DNA of 64,000 nucleotides from Lateolabrax maculatus (Eukaryota > Chordata > Actinopteri > Acropomatiformes > Lateolabracidae), in contig CM062216.1 in the NCBI GenBank assembly GCA_031216445.1, positions 5,081,501-5,145,500 on the forward strand, read 5' to 3'. Made by a program: the position numbers and the translations under genes. Positions 1 to 12,430 of the stretch are shown one piece after another. Within the stretch, counting starts at the first letter, position 1. Each line of letters begins with the position of its first letter. The notes beneath the pieces are model-generated. The model did not search any database and was not told the origin of the DNA. It saw only the letters and a list, made by a program, of their open reading frames with translations.

Positions 1-85
1 TCTTGTCTTTTTTGTTCTTATTCTTTCACCATTTTTGTTTGTCTTTGAAAAGTGCCATATTTACTTACTCAAAGTATGGCTGAAA

Positions 86-305
86 TGACTGGGAATGTCA
101 TTAGTTATGCAGTTATTTGCTCATAAACATTGGAAAAAGTATTGGAAACACTGACCTGATGGTGGCACTAGAGGAAACATCAGAGGATCAAATAAGCTGT
201 TACAAATCATGCTGATGGGAAAATGAATGCGGAACCACATTTTATCACAATTCATTCAATAGTCTTTGGCATATTTCCGTCTGGAACACAGTGGTGGACT
301 GTCTT
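86..305 (+). repeat. Dispersed fish repeat (GGTGGCRCTAGAGGAAA family), truncated copy
   Basis: Contains the run 'ctgatggtggcactagagga', then 'aattcattcaatagt' and 'tttccgtctggaacacagtgg'. The same order of motifs recurs at 33150-33655 and 49058-49340. It ends about 37 bp before the acceptor of the first visible C16orf89 exon. Family name unknown to me; copies are diverged. Confidence 0.7.
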
Positions 306-341
306 TGCCATCCATACACATCATGCTGTTTTGTGTCTCAG

Positions 342-3300
342 CTGAACTGAAAGAAGCAGTGAAGACGTGGCCTCACACTGACCCGGTCAGCTGGGCTCAG
401 AGAACCTCCGCCGTCGCTCTGGTCAAACGCCTCGACCAAAGCTTCGACAAGGCCGTCGCTGCCCTGCAGCAGAATGACCCCAAGTACTACAGAGGTGAGA
501 AACACTCCATTTCCCAGAAATCCTGTGGTGGCATGTCAACCAAATGACCAGGACCACAGCTTACTTTGAACTGTTTTCTTCCATGTGTCTCACGCAGAGT
601 TCGAGCCCCTGCTGTCGTGGAGTTTCTGGCTGATTCCTCAGGGGTGGAGCTCCACAGATCCCAGCCTGGTCTACACCTCCACACTGACCACCGAGTGTTA
701 CGATGAGCAGCTCAGTGACAAATGTCTGACCCTGTTGCTGGGAACCTGGTATGAACACACAAACAATGTGGCATGGCCAGTTTTAGTTTGATTCACTCAC
801 TAAAGTTTCTCTAAACATAGTCCTCTGACTGTCCAGCTGCCAAAATCTGAATAAGAGGAGCTCTGAGAAAACGTACATGCAGACTGGTTGATCTGGGTTG
901 CCTTCAGGTATTAGTGTCCTCAGAGAAACACCTGCCAAAAATAACATTTTGAAATTTGACTTTGGACAAAACCCAAAGAAAATGCAACCTTGTGATTTGA
1001 GAAACCACATTTCCTCCCTATTTCCTGACATTTCTGACTAAAAGATTAGTTTAAAAAGTGTGAAACTCCCCTTTCTGATGCGCATGTGTGTCCGTCTGAG
1101 CAGGAAGATGAACGGGACGCCCTGCATCGTCACCAAGCCCTGCCGGGACACCATGACCCGCTTCGGTTGTCCACACTATTCTCTGTCCCACCAGCTGCTC
1201 TACTTCATGATCGGAAAGATGGTGAGATCCAGTCACTGAAAAGCATTTATAGACACAGAAATATGAATAACAAAATATGAGTTATGAAGTTAAAGGCTTA
1301 AAGGAATAGTTTGATATCTTGGGAGTTAACGCTTAGTCACTGTTTTACCAGAGCTAGAGCCAGGAGGATTAGCTTAGCTTAGCATAAAGACTGAAAGCAG
1401 GGGGAAACAGCTAGCCTACCTCAGTAGCTCACTTTTTTAAAGCTTCTTTTAACAACAAAAAAAACCAATTAAAGTTATGTTATGTGTATCCTTGAGGCCT
1501 AAAACAAGGTGAATGCATTTCCTTCCTCCTAAAGCATCATCAGAGCCAATAAGATCTATGCTGTTTACATCCGGTTTGCTGGCCAGCTGTCTTCTTCAGT
1601 GCCTTTCTTGGCACGTTATCACCACCTTCTGTCAGTGGAACAGCATGAAGCTGGCAGGATGTGTGCATCACTCTTAAAAACATGGCTCCATGGGACTGAA
1701 AGTGGTCAAACAACCCCACAATGTACCTTTAACACGATGAATCTTGTCTGTTTAATCTGGATACAAAAGTGCTGGTAGATGTATATTTGAACTTTGAACA
1801 GAGCCAGGCTAGCTGTTTCCCCCTGCTTCCAGTCTTTATGCTAAGCTAAGCTAATTGCCTCCCAAGTCTAGAGCCACAGTTAACGCACAGACATGAGAGT
1901 GGTATCGATCTTCTCATCTAATTCTCAGCGAGAAAGCAAATGATAGCAAAAAAAGTTAAACAGTATTTTAAAATCATAACCAAAAACAAGGGCCTTTGCT
2001 TGACAGACAAAGAGAAAAGAAAGTTATCATTAATTTGTGTTCCCATCTCAGAGAGGCTGCACCAACCTGCTGAAAGGCGACACTCGAGCGTCCCGAGCCA
2101 ACATGACTGAGCGCAGCTATGAGAAAATCTTCTGCTCCAACATGATGAAGACCAACCAGGACATCATGAAAGACGGTCTGACCGAACAGACGGTGGACAT
2201 CTTCATCGAAAACAGTGAGTGTCCGCTTCTTTCTTTCTCTTTCTCTTTGTAGTTTGTATTTCAGCTTGTTTCTTGAAGTTGAAATCATGTTTTCTTATTA
2301 AACTACATATACTTTATTTTGCATATTATGCCCGTCAGGTATGAGGCTTGTATCTCCAAATCGATTTTCATGATTTCAAAAAGTTGAAAAATTATTTCTG
2401 CCTCTGTGGGTCTAGACCATTTTTCAAAGCCTCAAACTCACAGAACCCATGGGATAATCTGATTGTAATCTGATTGTTCTCAGCATGTTAAACAGTTGTT
2501 AACTGGACAGAACTGCAACTAATGATGGTTGATTGCTCTGCCAATTATATTCCCTAATAATTAATTCATACTTTTGTCTGTGAAATGTCAAAAAAATGCC
2601 AAATCGTGCCAAAAAGTGAATGAATCGATTATCAAAATAGCTGCTGTTTAATTTTCTCTTGAAAGATGAATCAGTTAACCGACTAATGGTTTCAACTTTA
2701 TCACCAGATATGGAACTTCTTCATACATTTCTTGTATAAATACTGCCCATTTCCTGTATTTATTTAGATCCAGTTTCTCTGTTGTATTAGTTTTATTTAA
2801 GTTGGAACTTTTCCAACAAATTGTGCAAAAGACAGAAAACAAATCAGTCAATGGAACAGGATAGTTTTAGAAATTTCCAATAGAAATTGACTTAAGATAT
2901 CAAGAAGGTAAATTACCTTTTGATCAAATGGTATTAAGTCTTTTTTTAACCAAACAGGCCACTAAAGGTTTAAGTCAATGGTGGTGCAGGTTTTAGAAAT
3001 GTGTAAAAGTGTTTTTTTTTTTTTGACATGTCTGTTTTCTATGCAGTTATTCCTTTATGTCTGAAGGAAGGGAAACTGCCCTGTGAACAAATGTAAATCT
3101 CTTGAATCTCGAGCCAAACAACTTGTTATAAAATGAGAAAATGTAAGTACAGTGAGAGATTTAGCAGAGCGGTGAACAGCGTAGAAAATGTTCCTAAAAT
3201 GTAGACTGACTTTAGTTCCCCTCTCTGTGAGCAGTCCTGATTTGTGGATTGGCTGGCTTCTCCGACTTCTACAAAGCTGACTGGCTGCAGCATATCCTCC

Positions 3301-4248
3301 GGCTGCAGGACGAGGAAGTGGGCTGCTTCGGGAGAGACAGTGAGTGTTTGGACAGCTTAATTTATTTATTCATCATTCGTCATTTGCACCCCTTATTTTT
3401 CTCGTATCGTGGGCTAATTCGATGCGACCTGCTCACCTACGATGAGATGGTGTAAATGCAGACTTGTTTTTCACTCAGCAGGGCATTAGCTGAGATGCTC
3501 CATGTAGGATCTGGACAGACGGATTAACAGTTGATATTCCCTGCTGTTTGTCTTCTCAGAGAGCATCATCTCTCAGATCATTGGAGACGAGCTGCTGGAA
3601 CAGCTGCAGCCTCACAGGAGGGTGAAGAGGAGGGAGAAAATACTTCCAGGTCAGTTTGTGACCAGCCCAAGGTCACCGACAGTCAGGCCCAGTGGGGGAA
3701 GTTTCTTACTTCAGTAAAAGTACTAATACCACACTGTGAAAACACTCCACTACATGTAAAAGTCCTGCATTCAAAACCTTACTTAAGTAAAAAAGTATTT
3801 AAGTATTATCAATAATGTGTACTTAAAGTATTAAAAAGTAAAAAGTAATTTCTTTATTAATTCATTAATTAATGTTAATATTAGGATTCTTCAAAATTGG
3901 TTTTCACTTCTCTATCTGTACTTTTGATAATAGGTCATTTTACTGCTAATATTTGTTGACTTTATGTAAGTAAACATTTTAATGCAGAACTTCTGACTAT
4001 GATTCTATAACCTTTTCGTCATATTATTGATATTGTCACTCATTTTCACGGGTCTTGTTCATTTGTACAGGGATAAGTATGTAGCGTAAATCGATGCCCC
4101 ACACCAAAGCATTTATAACCAGTTACCCCCCCTTTTGCTCACAGATGGCTGTTCCAGTCACATGACTGCAGTGGCTGTTGGCGCTCTGGGAGGATACCTG
4201 AACTACTACCTGACAGAACAGGACATAACGAAGAGGCCGCTCTCCTGA
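342..4248 (+). CDS. C16orf89: C16orf89-like secreted protein (UPF0764/DUF4735), 3' part, seven exons
   Basis: Seven exons join with GT-AG borders and consistent phases: 342-494, 598-748, 1104-1221, 2052-2214, 3235-3339, 3560-3649 and 4145-4248 (TGA stop). They encode about 293 residues. The first exon here starts at phase 2 after TTTTGTGTCTCAG, so the exon or exons with the start codon and presumed signal peptide lie left of the window. Visible motifs are Cys-rich: CIVTKPCRDTM, FGCPHYSLSHQLLYF, GLAGFSDFYKADWLQ, DEEVGCFG and a C-terminal DGCSSHMTAVAVGALGGYL. There is an N-glycosylation sequon (NMT) in the fourth exon. I recognise this pattern as the C16orf89 family, described as a secreted protein of unknown biochemistry with strong thyroid expression in mammals. 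Family assignment is from memory of these motifs, not a search. The reading frame is intact in what is visible, and the gene is tail-to-tail with IFT70. Confidence 0.78.
1295..1905. mobile_element. Inverted-repeat MITE-like element with a second element nested inside
   Basis: Arm 1 (1365-1417) contains 'agcttagcataaagactgaa' and 'gggggaaacagctagcct'. Arm 2 (1806-1861) carries the reverse complement, 'aggctagctgtttccccctg' then 'agtctttatgctaagctaag'. Between them, about 1470-1731, sits a different segment starting near TTAAAG and ending CTTTAA, with 'gaggcctaaaacaaggtgaa'. A relative of that inner segment lies at 16640-16795. The element is in the intron of 1222-2051. Confidence 0.7.
2500..2712 (-). 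mobile_element. Degraded copy of the 'CTGAAACGATTA' dispersed element
   Basis: Intronic stretch with 'gaatcgattatcaaaatagc', 'aaccgactaatggtttcaac' and related AT-rich half-sites. These match parts of the better-preserved nested elements at 20866-21498. Both ends are eroded. The rest of the 2215-3234 intron shows no other feature. Confidence 0.5.
3690..4050 (+). repeat. Dispersed fish repeat ('AGTAAAAGTCCTGCATTCAAAA' family)
   Basis: The last C16orf89 intron carries 'cttcagtaaaagtactaata', 'gtaaaagtcctgcattcaaa' and 'acttaagtaaaaaagtattt'. Related copies are at 10500-10690 and 50190-50650. It is AT-rich with no coding capacity, and the splice sites of exons 3560-3649 and 4145-4248 are outside it. 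Confidence 0.65.
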
Positions 4249-4838
4249 ACAGCCCCCACCCCGGCCTCCCCCCGGCCCCCCCACCCCATACCCCATACCT
4301 CTACCCCACCCCACTCCTCACGGGTGCGTTCACATGAGCAAAATGTTGTAGATCATCTGACTCCCGACACAATATGTTGCTTCATGAACATAGTCGTAAG
4401 ATGACAAAGATGCTTAACAGAAATGCTGAGATGTGGCTGTTTTGGAAACGAAAGGGATTTTTTTTTTTCTACCAATATCTTGTTTCATATTGTGTTCTAT
4501 GGTTATAAAAAGATTTTTTAATTCCCAATGTTCTGAATGTGACCTACAGCTATGGATCTAATTCATCCCAAACAAAATACCTTTAAAAAAGTAGTGATGC
4601 TCCAATCCGACAGGTAACGATCAGAATTCACATCGGTCTTTGTGAGGGTAAATGTGATCTTCAGCAAACGATTGTCCAGGCAGTTCCTGTTCTTGTCCAT
4701 GAGGAGGGCAGGGTGACTGTGCTGCCGTCTCAGGATACAGACAGCTGGCAGGCAGTGTCTTCAGACTGTTAATTGGTCAGTGACTGCAGGCAGCCTGTGA
4801 TGCACTGAGCAAGCTTAAGAATTGATTTATTTTATTGA

Positions 4839-4844
4839 AATAAA
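4839..4844 (+). terminator. Candidate poly(A) signal AATAAA for C16orf89
   Basis: AATAAA about 590 bp after the stop codon at 4248. It is the first canonical hexamer downstream on this strand that I found. Cleavage site not determined. Confidence 0.4.
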
Positions 4845-6035
4845 ATCAGGGTTTTGGAGAATTTTTTTTATTAATAAGAAAACAGGGTAAGCCAGCATGT
4901 TAGATGTAGCTTTTTTGCCTCACAGCTTCTTACCCAGTTCTGGATAGATTGTGACAACACTAATTGTGATCTCCCGGTTGGTAGTTTTCATCTGAATTTG
5001 ATGATTACATTTTTGGGGGGATATTTCTGGCTGTGATCATTCAGAGAGAAAAGGTTTGCCAAGGAGACTTGGTGAAAAAGACATCTACTGATATATCTGA
5101 GGATATAAAAGAGTATAACAAGATGCAATGAATTAAAGGAAAATACCACATAAAACACTTGGTATGCTGAGGTATGCTTGAAACGAGTAGTGTCCAAACA
5201 TGGCAAAAGTGTTTATAATTGTTTTGAAAGGCTTCAGTCAAAGACGGGAGAAAAAGCCGGCCGTCACAGAGAAGAGGGACACATGAGCATGCTGTTGGGC
5301 AGTCACTCCTCAAAGGCATTCACAGTGTTGCAGGTTGTTGACACAAACAGAAGTAGTTGAGTGCAGAATAAAAAAAAAAGAGATCTACTTCGTCACCTTC
5401 ACCACAGCTGATCAATCGCTGCTTGTCAAATTGTCAGTCTTGGAAAGTTGCCCCAATGCAGACGCTGGAGAGGTGTGAGGGGAGGGATGATCTGAAGCTT
5501 AAAAATCTGTTATTGATATCGGCCATTAAAAGCCTGATTGGAGCATCGCTATTTGAAAGGCTAATATATATTTACTGTAGCTTTTTAAAAAAACATCCTA
5601 ATATGCTGTTTTTCTTTTTTTTTTTAAATAACAATCTTTATTTTCTTAAAATTATGTTTTTGCTTTTCACAAAACTTGTATCTACTGAATATAAAACAGG
5701 GCCAGAAGGCAGCTGTACAACCAGCCCTGACCAAAGAGGATATATGCATGAACTATGAATGTCTGTAGATGAGCTTACATACAAAATGCTATCATGTGTT
5801 TTATGTTAGCAGAATAAACAACAAATGAAACAAAGTCTGCTGTATTTCTGCAAACACTTTTATCCTCTATGACATTAAATAGGACTGATAATAAACACAG
5901 GTCACCTCTGCTTACATTACTGGCTAAGAGCCTGTGAAGTGGAGAGGCCTCTTGTAACACTCATAAAGTGAGAAAGAAAACAAACTGATTATGTAAGATC
6001 TGTCGAAGCTATCTTTCTGCCAAAACTCCCCCAGC

Positions 6036-6080
6036 TGTGTGTGTGTGTGTGTGTGTGTGCGTGTGTGCGTGTGTGCGTGT
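6036..6080. repeat. (TG)n microsatellite
   Basis: Uninterrupted TG dinucleotides followed by TGTGCG variants. Open frames over it are only Cys-Val or His-Thr repeats. Confidence 0.9.
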
Positions 6081-6220
6081 TGATGAGAAAGACGAAGTGG
6101 GTCCAAAAGCTGCCCAAAGGAAGTCAGGAACTGGAAATGGTTTGGATTTCCAGAAATATAAAGCTTGCACAGCAGGCGTTATTCATAGTATATCAGTGAC
6201 TGTGTGTGTGTGTGTACCAG

Positions 6221-6226
6221 TTTATT
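6221..6226 (-). terminator. Candidate poly(A) signal AATAAA for IFT70
   Basis: TTTATT on the plus strand reads AATAAA on the minus strand, about 125 bp beyond the IFT70 stop codon at 6351-6353. This distance is typical for a short 3' UTR. Confidence 0.5.
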
Positions 6227-6350
6227 TTGTGCTGATTGTCTCTTGGTTCCAGCCAAGCTCCATTATCCTTTGAATAGAAGGCGTTGACAAAAAGCCATCG
6301 CTGGCTGCAGTCAGTGATGCACACACGATAGTGACACCTGTGTGATGACG

Positions 6351-7188
6351 TCACTTGTTCCAGCCAATGACCTCGTAGAACAGCGCCTTGAGCAGTCGAG
6401 CCTCGTAGGTGACGGTGTTCTTACCGATGTGAATGCGGACCTCCTCCAGAGGCTGCTCGATGATGGCTGGAACCTCCCTACCGTACGCTGCAAGTGAGAC
6501 AAGGAAAAACAACCAGTTATTACTGAAGACTGAGCAGATAAAGGATCCAGTAGTGTCTCCAGTAATGTCCATTACACCCCACAGTATGAACATGTTCTTG
6601 AGGATTTTGCAATTTTTAGAGGCTTAAAATGTAAAGTCTGACCTAAAGGTGGCAATAGGAAAGGTTACAGGGTCATTAGAAATCTGAAGGGTTCATCCTC
6701 TGAAGAACATGAATACATTCAGAAAATTTTAATGACAGATTGGCCTCCAGGTTTTGATATTTGTTGCAGTGGAAACTGTGACCTGATGAAGGATCCACTG
6801 GAGATGCAGATTTCATGAAAATCTGGTCAAAATACCTTGTATGGTGAAGCTTTCAAGCTTTCCATTCTAATGCTGCACTAATGCAGTTGACAGTGATAAG
6901 GGGGGCAGATTTACCAACAAAATCCTGAGGGATTATTTTATATGCTGATATATAATTGTAATTGCGATATATTTCTTTAAATATGCAATAGATGGCTACA
7001 TACAGTGCAGTGTTCCAGCGTTTTTACAGGTGTGTGTGTGTATGTGACTGCTGCTCACCCTCACAGTGCTCCAGAAACTGAATACACTCCTGTACCACAG
7101 CATCCCTCAGCATGACCATGTGTTTGGACATGTTCTCCAGCAGAGAAAGGAAACAACGCTTGGCGTAGAACCATGTGTCCGTCCCAAG

Positions 7189-7242
<54 letters not shown>

Positions 7243-10200
7243 AGATACAAGTATATCAAATTTAAATAAGACAAGAATTTTAAATAGAAACTATATAACA
7301 GCAACAAAAAAATTACAAGGCAGAAGTGTCATAGTGTGTGCTTGGTACTGTAGCAGCAAAGTCAGCAAGTATAGTATATATCCACAATGTACACCAGAAT
7401 AATTTATGATACGAGTAAGTAATGATAATTTGTGTTTGTCTGTATTAATATACAAATGTATTAAAAATATTATATTTATAAAAAATAATATATTTATATT
7501 TTATATAATGTAATAAAACTGTGTACCATATTAAGGTAATATAGTATAATATAGTATTGGATGTAAAATATGATATATGCTGAAATGTAGTAATAGTATA
7601 ACAATATATAATTTAGTATAGCAATATGACATAAAATATAAAATATAGTATAGTAAGAGTATAGAATAGTAAAATATATAACAAAATATATAAATCGGTA
7701 CAACAAGCATTACAATATTTTGAATGCAAGCAACATTCATATTAATAAAACCAGATTGTTACAGTCCTGCTAGTGTTTGTTTTTTTTATTCTGCAAGGAT
7801 GCCTCTATAGTAGATAAAAGGTGATAAAGTGCCTTCTAGGGTTCCCTTCAAATGCAGACAGTCTCAGTGCCAAATAAGCTGCTGTACATGCTAGAAAATG
7901 AGTTGGCCTCTGTGTGCCTCTAAATGGTTAATTAGATCCCTGTGTGTGTTTAATACAGAGGTGTAATAGTTATACTTAAAATCTGATTGACATAATAAAA
8001 TAATATGAATGAATATCTTAGGGTTTGGAATTGTTTCACCATAAATGACTTCTGGACATCAGGACTTTCTGTGGGCTGAATTTTTTATTTTTGTTCGCCC
8101 CTGCCCCTCAGACAACAAGAGTCTGCCACTGCTTATGAGCTGTAGTTATGCTGTGACTATACAGGATGGTACTTGTCATTGATTTCTTCCTTCTGTATAA
8201 AGGGAATCAGAGTTCAGACATGTTAGTCGGTTTGTGAGAAGCTGGCGTGACTGTGTGGCTCGCCAGGCTTCACATTCCTGATCTCCTCTCTGCTTTTACT
8301 GCGAATGTGGCTCTGTGGTGATGATTGTTGTGAGGATGAGAGGGGGAAACACTCGGGATGACGCCTTGTGTTCTCAGCTGGATATTAGTGGACTCAGCTG
8401 CAGCCGGAGTCTGGTGTTGTGACTAGACCAGATCAAAAGGTCCCTAAAAGAGCTGCTCAGCCTCAGAGGAGACCCTCAGAGAGAGTGTCCTGGAGGGCTC
8501 AGATGGTTATTTTTGGTTCCAAACTCCATAATTGTCTTTCAAGTCTGACATTTTGAAACTAAAGTTATTCATGTAGTTTTCATGATCTTCTGTCCATCAC
8601 TGAAAATACTGCCTGTAATCTGTGATTTAAGGGGACTTCTGGAAAACCCCAGAGAACAATTAAATGGCTGACCTTTTTATTGTAAGGCTCCAGGCTCTTG
8701 ATGACACGGGAGATGCCGAAGTCGTAGTTCCCCTTGGCACAGTACAGAGTCCTGAGAGCCAAACATAACAGTAATGCTTTAATCATCAGGTACCTCCAAC
8801 AGGACTGATGATTCAGTGGATTACTACTTAATTTGCATTTTGTTGTGTGTGGAGATTCATACATGACTTTAGGGAAAGCTTCAGTATGTGTAATAAAGTT
8901 TTACGAGCTAGTTTATCCAGAACATTTGACCGTATCCCACCTTCTTCCTTCGTCAGTGAACGGAACTTGCTCAGGTGTCAAATGCTCTGTTACATGTGAC
9001 CTCAGAGAGTTCAATTTCCTGAAGAAGGCTGAGGGAGATGGTCGATAGCTTCAGAAAAAGCTTTTCAAAACTTAAAACTGCTGAAATGTGTCAACGTCAG
9101 TACATATAGGGACCAAAAATGTATTAAATATTGCATATAACAAACAGAGTAAATCCAGTTATGTGATTGGCTTTTTGCTCATTCAGGCCAAAGTAAAAGC
9201 CAATCACATAACTGGCTCTGCTCTTTGTCTTGTTTGTTTCTTGGTTTGACACACAAAGACTGAAAAAAAAACAACTGAAATATAAACTGTTGGGATGAAT
9301 TAACAATGACCTGCAATACACCCGGTTGTTGAGACAAGAAGCAGAAAAGTAAAAACATTTGCTGAGTTTTAACAATTTATTGGATTACTTCACTAACTAA
9401 TATGTATTTAATAATCCCTGATTTATTTATTTGATATTAGTACATAGCACTGTTGACTTCATAGTATAAGTACATAGATAGCTGTGATGGAAATCTTAGA
9501 GCTGGTTCACTCTAACAAGAAGTTTCAGGAGACCTGGATGTCTTACACAGGAATACTTACTGTAGCTCGATCGAGGAGAAAAGGGAAACACCACGTGTGA
9601 ATCACAGCGTACTGCTACCCAAGTCTGAAGATGGTGTCCTGAAACTCAGTATTTAACCCTGCTATAGTTCTGCTATATCCAAATAGGGTTATTCCTAACT
9701 CAGCCTGGCATGTGTGATGACTCTATTGGATATCAGATCCAAACAAGGAAAGACGTCAACCATTGCTGTCCTAGCAACAGCATAACCTATCTATAGTATC
9801 TCTTATCCAGCGTCTGGTTGTGTCTAACCCTGAAAACAGAAGATATCTAGCAGACATTGGTCTACCAGAGGCCAGAGTCAACTCGGCCTTGTCAGGCACA
9901 CAGAGTGAGACAGGTGAACAGAGACAGACAGTTGACCTGACCTGTGAAGCACTGTCTTAAGTTACCTTTAACCTACAAGAGGGAAGTTTAACATACAAGA
10001 AGGAAAATTCCTTCACAATAGTTAGCAGATGTTTGTGTTCCACATGAAAAACATATAGATACATGCAATACATATGATGAACAGAGGTCCCTGGGGCAGA
10101 AAGAAATGGAGGAGCACAGCAATACTAAAGCAGATTAAAGACTGTAATCAGGCCCTGATCGCAGTGGAGTCAAAAGTGAGTCACTTTTTGAGAGAAAAGC

Positions 10201-12384
10201 AGCAGCAGCTGGAACTCACCCGATGACCAGGTTGACAATGCAGAGATGGAAGACCTTCTTGTCGGGGTCGTCGTAGGAGATCTGCTCCTCCTCTTTCTCA
10301 ATCTTTCTCATCAGCTCCTCAGCCTGTAAGACCAAGACGACATGAGGAGGAAACAGAGGAAAAGGACAAGATTGACTCATACTGTGTACTGAAGGAAAGA
10401 AGTGACAACAAAACCACACAAGTCAGAAGAATGTTAAACAACCCGTTAAACGTTATCCCCATACAAAGACAAAATATTTACAGGCAAAACATGAACTAAA
10501 TAAAATAATATTGCAATATAATAACACGCCATTACAAGTAAAAGCCCTGCATTTAAAATTTAACGTAACTTAAGCAATTACAGAAGAGTTATGAGCAAAA
10601 TTTACTAAAGGTATTAAAAATTGAAGTGGTCATTTTCCATTTCAATTCAAATACAGTACTTGAATGTACTTAGTGACTTTCCATCGATGTTTAACAGTTA
10701 CACAGAATGAACTCTTTCAGTGTTACATTGTTAGATGCAGCATTCACACAATCCTACTGACCACTGTACCGCACTGTGTAAACCTCTTCATACAGTACCT
10801 CTTCATTCTGGCTGGTCATGATGTAGGACACACATAGGTTGGCCAGAACCACAGCGCTCACATTCAGGATCTACAGGGGAACACACACAAACACACATTC
10901 ATTTATCACTTTGTTAAACATTATTTAACCTTTTCCAAAATTAGTGCTGCTGCCACTAATTTCTGACTAGTTTTACAGAAGATTTCCAGCCACCACTCAT
11001 CTTGGACCCTTTAAGAAACCTTTGTTTGTTTCTTGTAACTGATTGTCGACTTGTTAAGACCTTTCCTGCTATTCATGAATAGAAAATAATATACAATAAT
11101 CTTCAATGACAATCATCCACATTAGAAAATGAAAGCAGCTGTTGAGATTTCCAAAGATAGTCGACACAACTGGTGTAACTTCTCATCGGACCACCAACAA
11201 ATCACTATTGTTTATTTTTAAATTGAATATAAGATGTAAACTGATATATTAGACTGTAGTCAAGACTATAGCTTAACTTGAGACATTTAAGACTTTTCTA
11301 GGATCTGAAAAAAATCTGCTAAACCATGCTGCTCTGATAAAATTTAGCAATTGTCTAATATTTTGTGCCTTTTCAGTGAGGAATGGTAACACATCAAAGC
11401 CCTCACCCCTTCAAGTTTATCGTGACTTCATTGGACAAAAGTCAAACTTTTCAGATACCGGGAATGACATTAAAACCACTGCAAACAATAAAACAACAAA
11501 CGTATCCCACACAAAGGCAGCAACAGCAGAAAATCATACAAACAGATGTCATGCACAGATGTGAAGACACTTCAGAGTCAATACAGAGCAGTTTGAGCTC
11601 TATTTTTACCGACGGTTTGCACTTGCAGGGACACTCCTGAATGTTACACTGCTCCACCTGGACAGAAAGGCAAACTGTCAATGTTTAGTCCCGAGGTCAG
11701 ACATTGAGTCAGTGGGGCTGATAAACAGCATCGTAATGCACTATAAAATACAAAAAAGTAGTCAAGTGTCTAATGCCTCCCTCCACACATTTATAATCTC
11801 CATGACTATAACCAGCCTTCCTGGAGGACTCACGTTGTCATAGTGCTTCTTGACGATGGGCTCGTAGAAGCCGATGGCCTCCTTGTACTTGTTCTGCATG
11901 AAGAGCACGTGGGCTACGTTCAGCTTCCAGGTGTCGTCTTCGTTACAGACCTCCACCGACTTGCGGAAAATCTTCTCCACCACCTGGAAGTTCTCCCGGT
12001 TCCAGTAGATCTTGGCCTGGGCCATCAGGACCACGATGTACCTGGGATAAGACCGGGCCAATCGCAGGGGGAGGATGAAGAGGGAAACAACGGGTAGTGT
12101 TGGTTAGAAGAACCTTATTCCAAGGAACAGCTAATTTGATTTCTGATAGTGAATAAGTTCTTGTATTTCTCCAATTATAAGGAATTTTTGCTGTTATTAA
12201 CAAGTAACAAGCTTCTAACAGTTTTATTATTTCTTTCAGGACATGAGAATTGATAAAAGATTCAAGAAATGTAAAATGTACAAGTCAAATATTGTATTAA
12301 AAAAATATTAAATATTGGTGTAAGATATCAGCGAACAGCCTCCTAACTATTTTACCATTTGTTTCAAATTTACTTCTCACATAT

Positions 12385-12430
<46 letters not shown>

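Larger units (their letters stand above)
4249..6220. other. Convergent 3' flanks between C16orf89 and IFT70
   Basis: Immediately after the TGA at 4248 comes a C-rich segment (4250-4320). Candidate poly(A) signals AATAAA for the plus-strand gene lie at 4839-4844, 5367-5372 and 5813-5818; the first is the most plausible by distance. A (TG)n microsatellite is at 6036-6080. I see no exon here. The few open frames are short and unlike any protein I know. Confidence 0.6.

Noticed and set aside
7191..7243. Possible CRISPR-like regular repeat
   Set aside because: Simple dinucleotide microsatellite in a vertebrate intron, with no spacers.
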